From Acorus gramineus (lineage: Eukaryota > Streptophyta > Magnoliopsida > Acorales > Acoraceae): a stretch of DNA of 64,000 bases. The DNA is taken from NCBI GenBank assembly GCA_030737835.1, contig CM060850.1:30793716-30857715 (forward strand). Direction: 5' to 3'. Each line of letters begins with the position of its first letter. Within the stretch, counting starts at the first letter, position 1. Below are positions 23,042 through 35,619 of this stretch, piece after piece. The notes under the pieces were generated by a model. That model was not told the DNA's origin. It saw only the letters and a list, made by a program, of their open reading frames with translations, and ran no database searches. A program made the position numbers and the translations under genes.

Positions 23042-26000
23042 ATGGCGTCCACATTAGAGTTCACAGTCCGGCGGAAGGAGGCGGTGCTGGTCCGTCCGGC
23101 CGGGCCGACCCCGCACGAGTTGAAGAAGCTGTCGGACCTTGATGACCAGATGGGTCTCCGGTTCCAGGTACCGGCGGTCCATTTCTTCCGAAACAACCCG
23201 TCCATGGCGGGGAAGGACCCGGCGAAGGTCATAAAGGATGCCGTGGCTAAGGCCCTCGTCTATTACTACCCGTTTGCGGGGCGCGTCAGGGAGGAGGAGA
23301 GGGGGATGAAACTCAGCGTGGACTGCACCGGAGAGGGAATTCTGTTCGTCGAGGCTGACGCCGACGTCACACTAGACCAGTTCGGGGACGAAATATGGCC
23401 GCCGTTCAAGTGCTTGGGTGACATCCTTCATGATGTTCCCGGGACCGGGGACGTCGTCAACTGCCCCTTGTTCTTGATTCAGGTATTTAAGTATAATCAT
23501 TCCATGTGACTTTCATGACTCACGCATGGTTGAAATTGTCACGTATCTCCTATGTTAATTAATTATAACTTATTTCAAAACTCACTCATTCAAATTTGAT
23601 AAGAAATTAAGGACAGTTTAAAAACACGTTTGAAAAATAAATTTTAAATAAAATGATTTAAATAAACTTTGAGTCTTATAAAGTGTATTTTCTGTGTTTT
23701 TTAAAAAGTAACATTATATTTTTGTACTAAAAGCTGTAAATAATTTTTTAATTAAGTTAACTTTTTAAAACCCGTTCGGTAACAAGTTTGAGCCTTCTAT
23801 TTAATTAAAAGCAGAATCATGTCCCATCATGTTACCAAACATGTCCTAAAAAGTTATTTACAATTTTTAGTGTAAAAAATTATTTTTTAAAAAGTATAAA
23901 AATAAGCTTTCTAATAATCAAAATCTATTTAAATCACTTTATTCGAAACTTTATTTTTCAAATGTATTTTAAAACGCTACCTAAAACTAAAACGGATTTG
24001 TTTAACATGGGATGGGATGTAAAAAAAAATAACTTCTATTTGGTCAACCAGATCAGGTCAATGCTCATAAAGTCAACCCACTAAAATTGGTTTGAGACTA
24101 ATAATTTTAAAAATAACAATAATAATTGTTAAATGGGTTTTGTTAAGGAGTGCCCTCAGAGCACTGGTTAACCCACATTAATTGCTCATTTTTTAGACAA
24201 CTTAACAAATTAATTATAATATAGTTAAAAAAAATAAAAGATTTTTTAAAATACCAACAACACCCCTAATAAATTCACCACATTTTTTCTTCCCTCCCAC
24301 ACCCAATTTTTCCCTCCAATGTTTAAAAATAAAAATAATGTTACAAGCATAAATAAGATATTTTCAAGAAAAATATCCTATTTATGTAAAAAAAAAAAAA
24401 AAAAAAGTATGTATACCAAACAATTGAACAATATTTTTTTTTGGTATATAAAGTCAACTTTTTATATATTATTTATGAGTAAATAGGGTATGAGAGGGAA
24501 GAAGAAAAAAAGATAATGAATTTATTAAGATTGTTGTTGGTATTTTTAAAAAAATTTCATTTTTTTGTACTGATATCATATTTAATTTATTGAATTGCTT
24601 AAAAAGTAAACAATTAATGTGGGTTAACCAGTGCCATGAGGACACTCGTTAACAAAACCCTTGTTAAATTATATGTGTTATGTCATAGTGGCTGATTGTA
24701 ATAATAATAATAATAATAATAATAAGATAAAGGATCAAAAATGGAAATTATCTTAACAATTATGTACACATGTTTTTGTACATGTATCGATCCATAATGA
24801 TTTCACGAAATAAATGCATGCGTGGCAGAAATAGGAATTGGATATTTGATCCGACCAGATGGAATGACAAAAAAATATATGTGATTTCTTTGGTATTTTG
24901 TATTTTATACGGATGGGCCTATGTTGAATAGCTGTCACATAAGGTTCAAAGTCAAAGGCTCAATTTTTCTTTTTGTTAATTCTAGGTCGTTTACAAGATA
25001 ATTAACAAATTTTTCGATCCAGATAAATAATTAAATAAAGTAATTATAAGATTTTTTTTTTCGAGCTCTGTTACAAAAAATGGTATGTAAATAACAAACA
25101 TGATCAGTACCAGTTTTTTTTTTTTAATTCTAGATCATGCCGAGATAATTAACAAAATTTACATTCTAGAAAAATAATTAAATAAAGTGATTATAAGATA
25201 TTATTTTCCGAGCTCTGTTAAAAAAAAATGGTCTGTGAATAACAAACATGATCAGTACCAGTTTTTTTTTATTATTATTCTAGATCATGCCAAGATAACT
25301 AACAAAATTTACAATCCAGAAAAATAACTAAATAAAGTGATTATACAATATTATTTCATGAACTCTATTAAAAAAAAATAAGCACCTCCTGCTCTTCCTT
25401 CAAAAGCTAAAAAGAAAAGATTTATGAAAATATTTGAAAGATTGTATTTATGGGACGTAAGACATTTTTATTATATTTATGCATTTTCATTTGTGTTTAT
25501 TATATTTAAACATTTTTATTTGTATTTAAAAACAGGAGTTAAATTGATTGTAATGGAACTTATGTTTTATTTTCTGAAAGTTATTTTATGTTCAAGCGGG
25601 AATTTTTATACAGATGAGAACCAACAATTTGTTCAAAAAAAAAAAAGATTTACATTAGAAACGGTATATATATAATCTGTCTCTAGTGTAAATCCACAAT
25701 AAGGGGGTCAAAACACCGGAGACGGATTATATAATCCGTCTCCAATGTAAATCCCCACTGATGTGGTCGAAACACTGGAGTACAAAACTTCACTATTTTT
25801 GTAAATATTCAATTTTTAAAAACTAAAAGTGCTAATCACCCTTAACAAAATTTACGATCCAAAAAAATAATTAAATAAAGTGATTATACGATATTATTTC
25901 ATGATCTCTATTAAAACAAATAATAAGATAGAGGTAAAATTTATTTTCTTGATTCTAAATAGAGAAAAAAAAAAAGGATTTTTTGTTATTGACTTTATAT

Positions 26001-27454
26001 ACAGAGCAGTATTTTAGACCATTAAAAATAATAGAGTTTTACGGGGCCGTTACATATTTTGTCGTTTACGTAGAGGGGTCACGTTGAATAGCTGTCACAT
26101 AGAGTTTTTAGTCAAAGGCTCAATGCCACCCATTGTTTCTTTTTGTTAATTCTCAGTGCCACCGAATTTTCAATCCAGAAAAATGTTTAAAAAATGTGAT
26201 TATACGATATTGTTATTCCTGAGGTCCGTTTAAGAAAAAAAAAAAAAAAAAAAAAGGATAAAAATAGAGATAAAATTCAATAAAAAGAGAAAATAAAGTC
26301 AGCATTTTTTTATTTTTTTAATCTCAAATATAATTAGCATATTTTTCATTTTTTCATATACCATTTTTGTAATTATATAAAAAAATAAAAATCAAAATAT
26401 ATAATTCAATAAATAAATTTTATATTAAAAATATATAATGAAATATATAAATTATAAATAAAATTATGAAATAGACTGGATGTAACCGAGCCTGATAATA
26501 TTCCCTTTATGACGGTTGGTGCAGGTGACCCGACTGGCATGCGGAGGGTTCATAGTGGCCTACCGCCACAACCACACGATGGCAGACGCAACGGGCGTGG
26601 TCCAGTTCCTCAAAGCGGTGTCCGAGTTCGCCCGTGGCGCGTCCCGACCGTCCCAGCAGCCCGTGTGGGCGCGTGAGCTCCTCCTCGCGCGCAACCCCCC
26701 GCGCGTGACGTGCGAGCTCCGCGAGTACGACGACGTCCCCGACACGAAGAACACGCTCGTCCCCCACCCCGACATGGTGGACCGCGGCTTCTTCTTCGGG
26801 CCGAGACAGATGGCCCGATTACGGGCCCAGCTCCCGCCCCACCTCCGCAAGGCCGCTTCCTCGTTCGAGATCATCACCGCCGTCCTCTGGAGGGGACGCA
26901 CCGCCTCGCTCAAGGTGGACCCGGAGGACACCGTTCGGATCCTCTGCATCGTCAACGGACGGTCCAAGATCAAACCCCCGCTCCCCTCGGGATTCTACGG
27001 GAACGCGTTCGTGCTGCCCGCGGCGGTGTCCACGGCCAGAGACCTTTGCGCGGGCCAGCTTGGGTACGCGGTGGAGCTGGTGAAGCGGGCCAAGGGACGG
27101 GTGACGGACGAGTACATAAGATCGACAGCTGATTTGTTGGTGGTGAGGGGGAAGCCGCACGCGACGGCTGTGGGGACGTTCTTGGTGTCGGACGTGACCC
27201 ACGCTGGGTTCAGGGAGGTGGACTTCGGGTGGGGGGAGGCAGTGTACGGTGGACCCGCGAAGGGGGGTGTTGGGCCCGTTCCGGGATTCGCGACGTTTTA
27301 TATGCCGTACAGGAACAGAGAGGGGGAGAATGGGGTGGTGGTGCCCATGTGTTTGCCACGGCCCGCCATGGAGAGGTTCTCGGCCGAGTTTGATGAGCTG
27401 ACTCGGGAGCAGCCCAAGGCGCAGCAGCCCACTCATATTTTATCTGCACTTTAA
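23042..27454 (+). CDS. BAHD acyltransferase, benzyl-alcohol O-benzoyltransferase-like (copy B)
   Basis: Exons 23042-23482 and 26525-27454 join in phase 0 to give 456 residues. HTMAD is at 164-168 and DFGWG at 380-384, both intact. Compared with copy A there are 16 amino-acid differences: V45A, Q47H, Q50R, I82V, G87R, L144F, T152A, A170T, L172V, C184R, T190S, L191Q, F199L, N277K, M278V and E279D. Several lie next to the HxxxD motif and in the 184-199 region, which could affect substrate choice; that is inference. From residue 280 to the end the two proteins are identical. The intron is 3042 bp against 1914 bp in copy A, owing to insertions and repeat expansion. No break is visible and the gene looks functional. 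Confidence 0.92.
24135..24660. mobile_element. Mutator-type MITE in the intron of BAHD copy B
   Basis: The 526-bp element has inverted ends of about 60 bp (GGGTTTTGTTAAGGAGTGCC on the left; reversed right end GGGTTTTGTTAACGAGTGTCC) and an exact 9-bp target duplication TTGTTAAAT (24126-24134, 24661-24669). It is absent from the intron of copy A. It carries no coding potential. Confidence 0.88.
24960..25380 (+). repeat. Intronic minisatellite, expanded in copy B
   Basis: Three consecutive units of roughly 130-145 bp share TAATTCTAGATCATGCCRAGATAA, AAATAATTAAATAAAGTGATTATA and a GAGCTCTGTTAAAAAAAATGG-like block. Partial units follow at 25845-25920 and near 26130-26240. Copy A has about two full units at 6346-6600. 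Confidence 0.65.
25640..25850. mobile_element. Foldback-element fragment (same family as 3631-4313)
   Basis: Short hairpin repeats (ACCGGAGACGGATTATATAA, TCCGTCTCCAATGT) are followed by AAAAGTGCTAATCACCC, which matches the terminal repeat of the 3.6-kb element. The left end is not clear, so the copy is probably truncated or nested. Confidence 0.55.
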
Positions 27455-28244
27455 ATTGAATATTTATTTGGTTGTATTGAAAATGGAGTTGTTGCATTGT
27501 TGGTGGGTGAATAAGGAGCGTACGTCAGTTCGCTATTTCGATGTTTCTCTATCTCGATGTTTCGTTATTTCGATGTTTCGTCTGTTATCTGGTCATGGTC
27601 ATGTTCGATTTATTACATAGCTATGTAGTCCATATGTGATGTTCATTTGTGAGTTCGTCTGACATGTTTTTTTTTTTTAATGAGGCACAAGTGATTGGTT
27701 TGTTCATTATTAATGTCAGCTATTGAATAAAAGTATGACTGGCAGGCAGCTTCAGCCAATTGGCTTGGACTTGATTGTCTGTTTTTTTTTCTTTATGAAA
27801 AGGTAGACTTGATTGTAAACCCCACTATTAATGATTTTTAAATTAATAAAGAACTTTTAACTCTTTTGATAGACATAGATCACCTATCAAAATATGTATT
27901 AATAAAATTCTCATCAACATATACTGGTACAGAAGTTTTTCATTTGTTGATATGGGAGTCATCAACTAAATGTCTGACTCCGGCTGGGCGAATTCATCAA
28001 GTAGAGAAAAGGACCATAATGTGATTTCCAACTGTTAAAAATGGCAGTGGTGCGTGGACCCCATTCATGTGATTTCAATATGTTGCAGAAGGGAAATGTG
28101 AGAGTCATTCTTACAGTCCATCTGATCTTTGTAAAAATATATATATATTTATCTAATAAAATGCATACCTTGAATGTGTATTTGAAATATTTGAATGCAT
28201 ATTTACTTACGTTCTCTTTTACCTAATTAACAATAGTTTATGGG

Positions 28245-29707
28245 TGTTAGAATAAAAGAGAAAAAAAATAATTATTAAACCCTAAAACCATTGTTCTATT
28301 AAAGAGGGATTAAAAACCCTTTGTATAATAGTACATAATAGTGTTACACGTGTAGCACACTAACATTTTAAGATAATAATAAACTAACAAACCGATATGT
28401 AATTTAACACTTTAACACTCTCTTCCGAACTCTGAAGGGCAACACCCTTGGAGTTTGGAAAAGATGATAAACTAAAATCCCAACAAACAACTCTAATCAA
28501 TAAACTGAAATACCGTTAATACTTATTCAACACCTCTCCCAAACTCTGAAGAGTATATTTCGGTCACCGTCTTTCTTTTAGAATCCATCACTTTGCTCCT
28601 GCTTTTTTTTAGTCTATCGGAGTTGCTCTCGCTCTTTTGAGTCTATCAGAGTCGCTCCTGCTTTTCTTGAGCCTGTCAGAGTTGGCTGTCCACTAAATCA
28701 GATCTGTCATGATATCTTTTTATAACATTGCAAACGCTGATTGTAAAGCGTAACGAGGATGAAAAAGAAATGCAACGCGAATGGCGGCACGTGTGGAGAC
28801 GACAGTGCATGAATATGACGGCGCAAATATAAAAAATAAGACGATGATGGTGCACGGAGAAGACGGTGGTGCGCGTAGACGACGGTAGATCTCAAAGGAA
28901 GGAGATCCAAGGAAGAGAACAACGACGAACGCACATAAAAAAAAACGTGTGCAGAGGCAGCAATACTGCGTTTAAAAGGCCACTTGGCGAACGATGACGG
29001 TGATGACTGATCTCAAGAATTTGGCGAACGACGATGACAACGACGGATCTCAAGAAAAATGAGATCCAAGAAAGAGAAGAATGACGATGGAGAGCGGAAA
29101 TGACGACACGAGGAGACGACGACGATAAATGGAGGCTTGCGGAAGCGCAAGGAGACGCACGGAGGCTTTGACGACGAAGAATGAGAGGCAGCCACAGCGG
29201 CAGCAGAGGTGGTGGAACCCGTGAAACGGCAGCTGGACACCGTGTGAGATGACGTGTTGCGTAGAATCCCTTGTTGCGGCGACAAGATCCGACATATGGC
29301 ATAGAATCACAGGACAGGTTGCGTCAACGGGGACAACATCCGCGAATGACAGACGAGCGAGGTGCGTGTATGGCTTGACGAAGAAGACGCATAGACAACA
29401 GAGACAAGAGATGAAAATATGGGTACCAAAAGTCCTCCCCTGCTTCGGTTGAACACTCCTCGATCGGAGTAAGGAAGAAAAAGAAAAACTTTTGTGGATC
29501 TAAGGATTTTGGGTTGACTCTGATACCATATTAGAATAAAAGAGAAAAAAAATAATTATGAAACCCTACAACCCTTGTTATGTTGAAAAGACTAAAATCC
29601 TTTACATAATAGTGCAAGATGGTGTTACACGTATAACACACTCACAAATTAAGATAATAACAAATTAATATAATAACAAACTAATATGTAATCTAACACT
29701 TTTAACA
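28245..29707 (-). mobile_element. Fossil TRIM-type LTR element in copy B
   Basis: Two direct terminal repeats of about 173 bp (28245-28417) and 179 bp (29529-29707) start TGTTAG-like and end in AACA. The flanking 5-mers ATGGG and ATGAG are a probable target duplication, and copy A retains the uninterrupted site. On the minus strand, TGGTATCAGAGTC directly follows the first repeat, matching the 3' end of initiator methionine tRNA, the usual primer site. A purine-rich tract precedes the other repeat. The interior is about 1.1 kb and has no retroelement proteins. It does have short tandem repeats (AGTCTATCRGAGTYGCTC, 28600-28690) and GA-rich degenerate repeats. The two repeats differ noticeably, so the insertion is not recent. 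Confidence 0.8.
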
Positions 29708-30407
29708 ATGAGAAAGAGAATACAGCATAAATGACTCATCATCCATCAAAGAAATCACTGAAAAGACTCGTGAAAATGCTCTCAAATTTGGCATCTATGT
29801 GAGTTAAAAGCTTCTGCACAGACTCCTGGCTTGAAGTATGAAATAAGAAGAAGAAAACTTAACACAGACATGTACTACAGAAATAACAGATAATGCAATC
29901 ACAATTTCTTCAAGTAATGCAGTCTAGAGTAAAATCTCGATCATGCATTATGTGGATGATAATGAATTAATTATATGTTGTAAATTAAACACGGGTGACA
30001 AGTACAAATGACAATACAATAAGCACAAACAATGCTGTAATTTTAAGCCATCCTCGTCTCTCCCACATATATCACACAATTCCACTTTTACACAATATAA
30101 GCGAACCGATCACATCATCGCAGATAAATTTCTCACCTAAAGAATTCATCATGGCCATCTAACTGTCCAGTTCTTGACACCACTGAGCTTTCGGTATTCA
30201 TACACGCAACATTAATCATATAAGACAGCTGGATCTAACTTATGCAATCTGGCCTTGGCCTACCATGACTTTGAAATATGTGACAAAAATTGTATCATTT
30301 ATGTAACATGTCCAATACCCAATGACCATATCCAGCACCTCTACATTCTCCTAGTTACTAACCCTTCTACATGCACCACAGACCACGGTACACTTTCTGT
30401 AGCAGAC

Positions 30408-30533
30408 CTCAGATTGATTCATTGGCTCATCGCTGCACCAAATGTCAGCACTGCAGCAATCAGCATATGTCCCATTTTCAGCTGCTAACTGCACAATCTG
30501 TCATGGCAAGGCTATTGCAAACACCAGTGTCTT
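30408..30533 (-). pseudogene. Exon-like segment of an unrecognised gene, copy B
   Basis: This is the same segment as 20703-20827, but 126 nt long, one base more (CAGTTAGCAGC against CAGTGGCAGC), which shifts the frame. The donor is GTCTGC here against GTATGC in copy A. At least one copy must therefore be non-coding, and both may be remnants. Confidence 0.4.
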
Positions 30534-30915
30534 CTGGAAAACAAACCTCATAGCAAACTGTTAACAGCCACTTGCACAGAGTAAACATTTTTTGCTGAAA
30601 GCATAATCAGCAGAATTGTTATCAAAGTCCACTTTAGATCTGATGTTCTTTATCAATGATGTGATGGAAAAAATTTCCTCTCTAATTGTAAATCTGACAG
30701 TATAAAATATGAACTTGCAATATTATCTCTTTTTAAAATAATTTTAATAAAGAAACAAAAAACTCTTAATATTCAGTTTGTTCTTCATGTGGATTTTTCT
30801 ACAACCCATTTTATCTTACTCAAGTACAATGCTTTTGAAACCCACTCGGAAAAAGACCAATATAACAGCATCGAAGAAGCTATCACTTATGGAATTGCAA
30901 AAATAGAGGCAGTAC

Positions 30916-33900
30916 ACTGGTCCATATGAATGTCTGAATGCAAAACAATTGAAATAGAAATTTTACATTACAGCAAAGACGGAACACATTAAAATTAGAA
31001 CAAGAAAACAAAAACACCACACACAGACGCGTATATAAATCCGTCCCAATCAACCAGCCATGGCATATATGATTTGATCCAAAAACTATATAAATTTGAT
31101 GGAAAATTGGCAAATATCTCTTCAAAATAATAATATCAATAACAACAATGTACAACATCTTCTCAAAACTGATCAATGTGCATGCAGCATGGTGGACACT
31201 CAGAATTCAAAAAGAAGGCACTTTTCATATAACCACGACTGGAAAATGACATCACACTTATCCAATCATGACGAATAGCACCAATCCCTGAATGAGTAGG
31301 CTGGATGACTCATTATACGGAAAAAAATAAAAGGTCATACAGTCTAACAAAATAAGAAACTATACATACAGAAATACCACAAATAAAAGGACCTCATATT
31401 TGGCATAGAGATTTACGACAATTCCAGAAGCTAGCAGTATAATTTTGTATGGCAGTATACTACAAAGCCAGATCTCAAAAGATTACAACTGTTATTGAAA
31501 GCAAATAATGCATTTTGAGATATTTTTAATGCCAATACATCTTAGCAATGATAAGTGTTTGCTTCACTGTCAGTATAATTTTGTACAAAAGTTTCCTACA
31601 AAGTCAGCTCTAAACAGATTAGAATATAGGATCTGCTATTATACAAAGCAAGTAATACATTTTTTTAGAAGGCTTTTAATGCCAATATATCTTACCGATG
31701 ATAAGAGAGCTTGTTTCTTATGGCATAATCTTTGCTTGCACATAACATGCTATTCAAGGAAAATATCGCTCGGCAAATCAACAGTTCTAATAAATGCCGG
31801 GATCAGTTTGAGAAAACCTCAAATATCAATTACCATAGCAACTCAATTATATATAATCACTTAGCCCTGATTTTTTTTTAACATGCCACTACTTTACGCG
31901 TAGTGACAAGTCAAAATATTTTTTTGGAGCGGATACAATGATATAATTATGCGCATTCCAAATATTCGAATATTATATTCCAAACATATACATATATGTT
32001 TTTGTTCCAGCCCCCAAAAAAGGTAAAGGGGTTCTAATGTCCCCCCCCCCCCCCATCCATCATCGTTCCTTCCCGGTGATGTGGCATGCGCAACGATGAA
32101 GTAAATAAAATGATGTGCTCATGACACGACAGTATGACACATCCTCAAAATTATCCTTAATATTCCTGTCCATTCTGAATCCGTATCCGAAAAAATTATT
32201 TAATAATCGAAGTGCAAATAATGATATCAATATATCCGCTCTGAAAACTTGGCTTTCATTATATGAATTTTAAGGACATTTTACTTTTATATGTAATATT
32301 AAGAAAACATCAAAAGATCCACAATTGAATCCAATGCATCTTTTTCTTGTTTATGATAGACACAATTTAAACAGTGGTTATTACATATCCAGACCTGTGT
32401 CGGTGTTCCTACATTTATTAAAATGGCAATTGGGGTAATCAATATCCAATCATAAGCTCTACACTTTTACTATTTTCAGTAGCACATCCATTGTGCAAAG
32501 GAATCAATCCCATATTTTTTATGAAGTAGGAAACAATCACAATATAACTTCCATCCTTGCAATCCAATTGCAAATAATTAATGGGGTTGGGTTTTTGCAG
32601 ATTGGGGGCAGGGGGGGACAATGGATGATTCAACATATTTAACAAATAACAATCATTGATCGTGAATGTGAATGTGAATTAGATAACACTGATGTGCATG
32701 ACATCGTGCTTTCAATAAGAAAACCTGTCAAAACAAGGAGGCAAAAGAAAAAACACAACGGCCTACTATGTACATATACTATAACACACATTAATTTCAT
32801 CGGAGCCTAACACAGAGTAAAGGCACAAATTCCTGACTTTGTAGACTGTGATGCATGAGAGATAAAGAGACAATACACATATGAACAAGCAAATACACAA
32901 TATAAACAAACAAACATACACATGTGCGTGTGGTGCATGTAATTGAAGCTTTCCATACCTTCTTCTTATCTATGTCTTTTATTGGTGGCAATTTTCCTAA
33001 CTTATAACATTCCACCAAAATCCCTTGTTCTTTTTTAGAAATACACATCCTTTGTTCTTGAGATTACAAAAAAATTATTCTGAACCATGGTTACATGCTT
33101 CATTAGTTTGCTCAGTTTGAGTGCATGATTGAACACAGCTTGAAAAAGAACCAGATAATTGAGGATAAACTTTTATAGCTCATTCTCTAGTTCCATTTGT
33201 CCCCATCCGTAGGAATTTATGGTCACCACTACTAAAATTTGATACTGTAGTAACTTAAAACTATTTCCATACTGTTGAAGATTGTTTTCAGTGAATAATC
33301 ATAAACCAATAACACAAATAGCAAACAAAAGGGGGCATAGCCATCAACTCTCCAAGTTGTTGGGAAAAAAAATCAACGTTCTCTTTGGAACCCTGGCAAA
33401 AATACATTTTAGGAATTACCATAGTTTAATTTAAGTGTGAATTTTATATCTCAGGATCTGCTTAGCATTTTCATTCATTCAAGCGTAATTAATGCAGATG
33501 CGATGTAGATTATCTGAGATGGGAGATCATCATAAAAATTTACATCGTTAAAAAAAAAAAAAGAGGCAAATTTATGTCATGTTCAATGCTCTTCACTCTA
33601 CACCATTAAGACAACCAAATCTCAAATATTACAGATCACTGGATCGACATCACCGCAATCCCACTTCCAACAAAAGATCCTTCTTGAGAACCCCAACACG
33701 ACACGGCAAGAAATCCAATCCCTTGTGACAAACATTCAACGGTAGACAATAGCGGAGGAAACAGAGATTCAACTAATTAACAGACATGATCAACCGATAT
33801 ATAAAGAACAACTATGAACAATCAAAGTCGAATCATCTAACAAGCGATCGGTCATAAAGATCTGAAATTCATTCAAAAGGAACCAAACAAAACAGATCTG

Positions 33901-33990
33901 AAATTAACCTTCAACAATGACTCTGAAAACCAAAAACTCAAAACACAAATTAAACAAACGTGAAGAGACGAAGAGATCTATGAAAGTGAG
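30916..33990. other. AT-rich DNA without a supported gene
   Basis: This follows the end of the duplicated block. No coding exon could be supported on either strand. It includes near-repeats around 31430-31460 and 31560-31590 (AGTATAATTTTGTA...), a C-run at 32041-32055 and short open frames in AT-rich sequence. If the promoter near 34.2 kb is real, this would be the body of its transcription unit. Confidence 0.4.
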
Positions 33991-34001
33991 ATCTGACCTA
34001 C

Positions 34002-34220
34002 TGAACGAGCAGAGGCATTGAAACACCGCCGTTACGCCACCTCCGAGTCAGTTGATGCAAGGCGGGAGAACAACAACCGATGCCGTCAATCGATCGATCG
34101 AACGGTCGTTCTTTCCCGAACTGCACCAAGCGAATCGGAGATGACAACGATTGATATCCCGAAAAAACATCACCGATGGATGCTTCGTGGGGGGACGATT
34201 GGAATAGGAGGGTATTTATA
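34002..34220 (-). promoter_or_regulatory. Possible minus-strand promoter and non-coding first exon
   Basis: On the minus strand TATAAATA (34220-34213) lies in a GC-richer island and is followed about 30 bp later by a leader-like segment. That segment ends at TCGTTCA/GTAGGT (34002), a plausible splice donor. No long conserved protein follows. It could be the start of a gene reaching the exon-like segment at 30.4 kb, but no intermediate exon was found. Confidence 0.35.
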
Positions 34221-34868
34221 TCGCGGTTTAGGGCAGCAGATTGAGACACGTGGTTGATTGACCCAGTCAAATTGGATTACTGCTTTGGGATGATTTCTTT
34301 CCACCCCTTCAGTTCTCCGTTCCACCCCAAAACAAAATAAAAAAATTTGATGGAGAAGAGGGAATAAGGAAGAGACGGGCGGTGATATATAAAGATGTGA
34401 CGTCAAAGGAGGAGGAGAGAGAAAAAGATAAATATAAAAAAGAAAATTTGAAAGAGAGAAAGAGAGAAGAGGAAGGCGGTGGGAAGAAAACTCCTCTGTT
34501 ATTTTTCTTCACCTTCAAATTTTGGCGAAAATAAAGGTCTATATAAGCAAAAAAAAATCATCAAAAAAAAAATATTTATATCATTTTTGGTTTGTATCTG
34601 AAAATAAAAAATTATCAAACACTTGAATATCCTATTGATTATCTGATTTGAAACATATTCAAATTTAACATATTTTATAAAATTATATATGTTTGTATTA
34701 TGTATTATTCATAATTATTATCATACATGTTTAATTACTATAACTAATAATTATCATATTATCTATGTATCATATCTAAAAAAAATTGAAATTTTTTTAA
34801 GTCTTAATTTGAATTCTCTTAATTAAATTAGTGTCCATATTCAAAAAAAAATTATGTCCACTTTATAC

Positions 34869-34894
34869 GTGTGTGTGTGTGTGTGTGTGTGTGT
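34869..34894. repeat. (GT)n microsatellite
   Basis: Thirteen GT repeats in AT-rich intergenic DNA. Confidence 0.95.
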
Positions 34895-35117
34895 ATTTGA
34901 GCATTAATATCCTTTTTTGAATGATTTAAAATAAAATACGGATATTAAGATAATATTTGATCCATATATGAATGGTTAGACATGTTTAGTTCAATCTACA
35001 AAACATTTAAGGTGAAAATACAACACCTCATGAGAGCATATATTGAAAATTATAATCAACAAGGTACATCAATTTCAGAGTTCACAATCATTGCTTGTGT
35101 GAAAAGTTAACAACTTA

Positions 35118-35619
35118 GAGCATCTCCAAGTAAAATTTTTCTTGATCTCCTTCACCAGATTGTGAGTGAGGGTGAAAAACCCCCTCTAACGGGCTCTGTG
35201 CCCCTTGCCAATTTCGGGCGGGCGAGCAGGGACACTCACCAAACGAGGGAGCTCCCAAACATGGGGGCCACATTAATTAAAAAAAAAAATTCAGGTCTTA
35301 CAAAAAAATTTTAAAAATATGAAAAGTTGTAATGGATGTATATCTCAACATATCATTATTCACCTATTTAATTCAATTTTCATTCATACAATTTTTACGC
35401 TTCAATCTACAAGTTTTGTTGTTTTTTTTTAAAAAAATTCTCTCTTTAAATTTTACATTTAATCTGAAATTTTCATTTATTATCATTTTATTTTTTTCAT
35501 GTGAAAATATTAATAAAATGTTATTATATGAGCTATTCAATAAGTTATGGTTGGAATTGAAACTTTATTTAAGATTTATTAACTCATTGTCAAATTAAAG
35601 AAGACACGTGGAGATGCTC
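35118..35619. mobile_element. PIF/Harbinger-like MITE
   Basis: The ends are GAGCATCTCCAAGT on the left and, reversed, GAGCATCTCCACGTG on the right, a terminal sequence very common among plant MITEs. The left flank is TTA and the right flank is T-rich, so the 3-bp duplication is only approximate. The interior is AT-rich and non-coding. Confidence 0.6.

Larger units (their letters stand above)
21443..30915. repeat. Tandem duplication, copy B (BAHD block)
   Basis: Second copy of the block described at 3571-21207. It contains a complete BAHD gene and the exon-like segment at 30408-30533. Copy-specific insertions are at 21707-22760, 24135-24660, about 25390-25850 and 28245-29707. About 450 bp near 29955-30405 is present here and missing from copy A. 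Confidence 0.85.
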
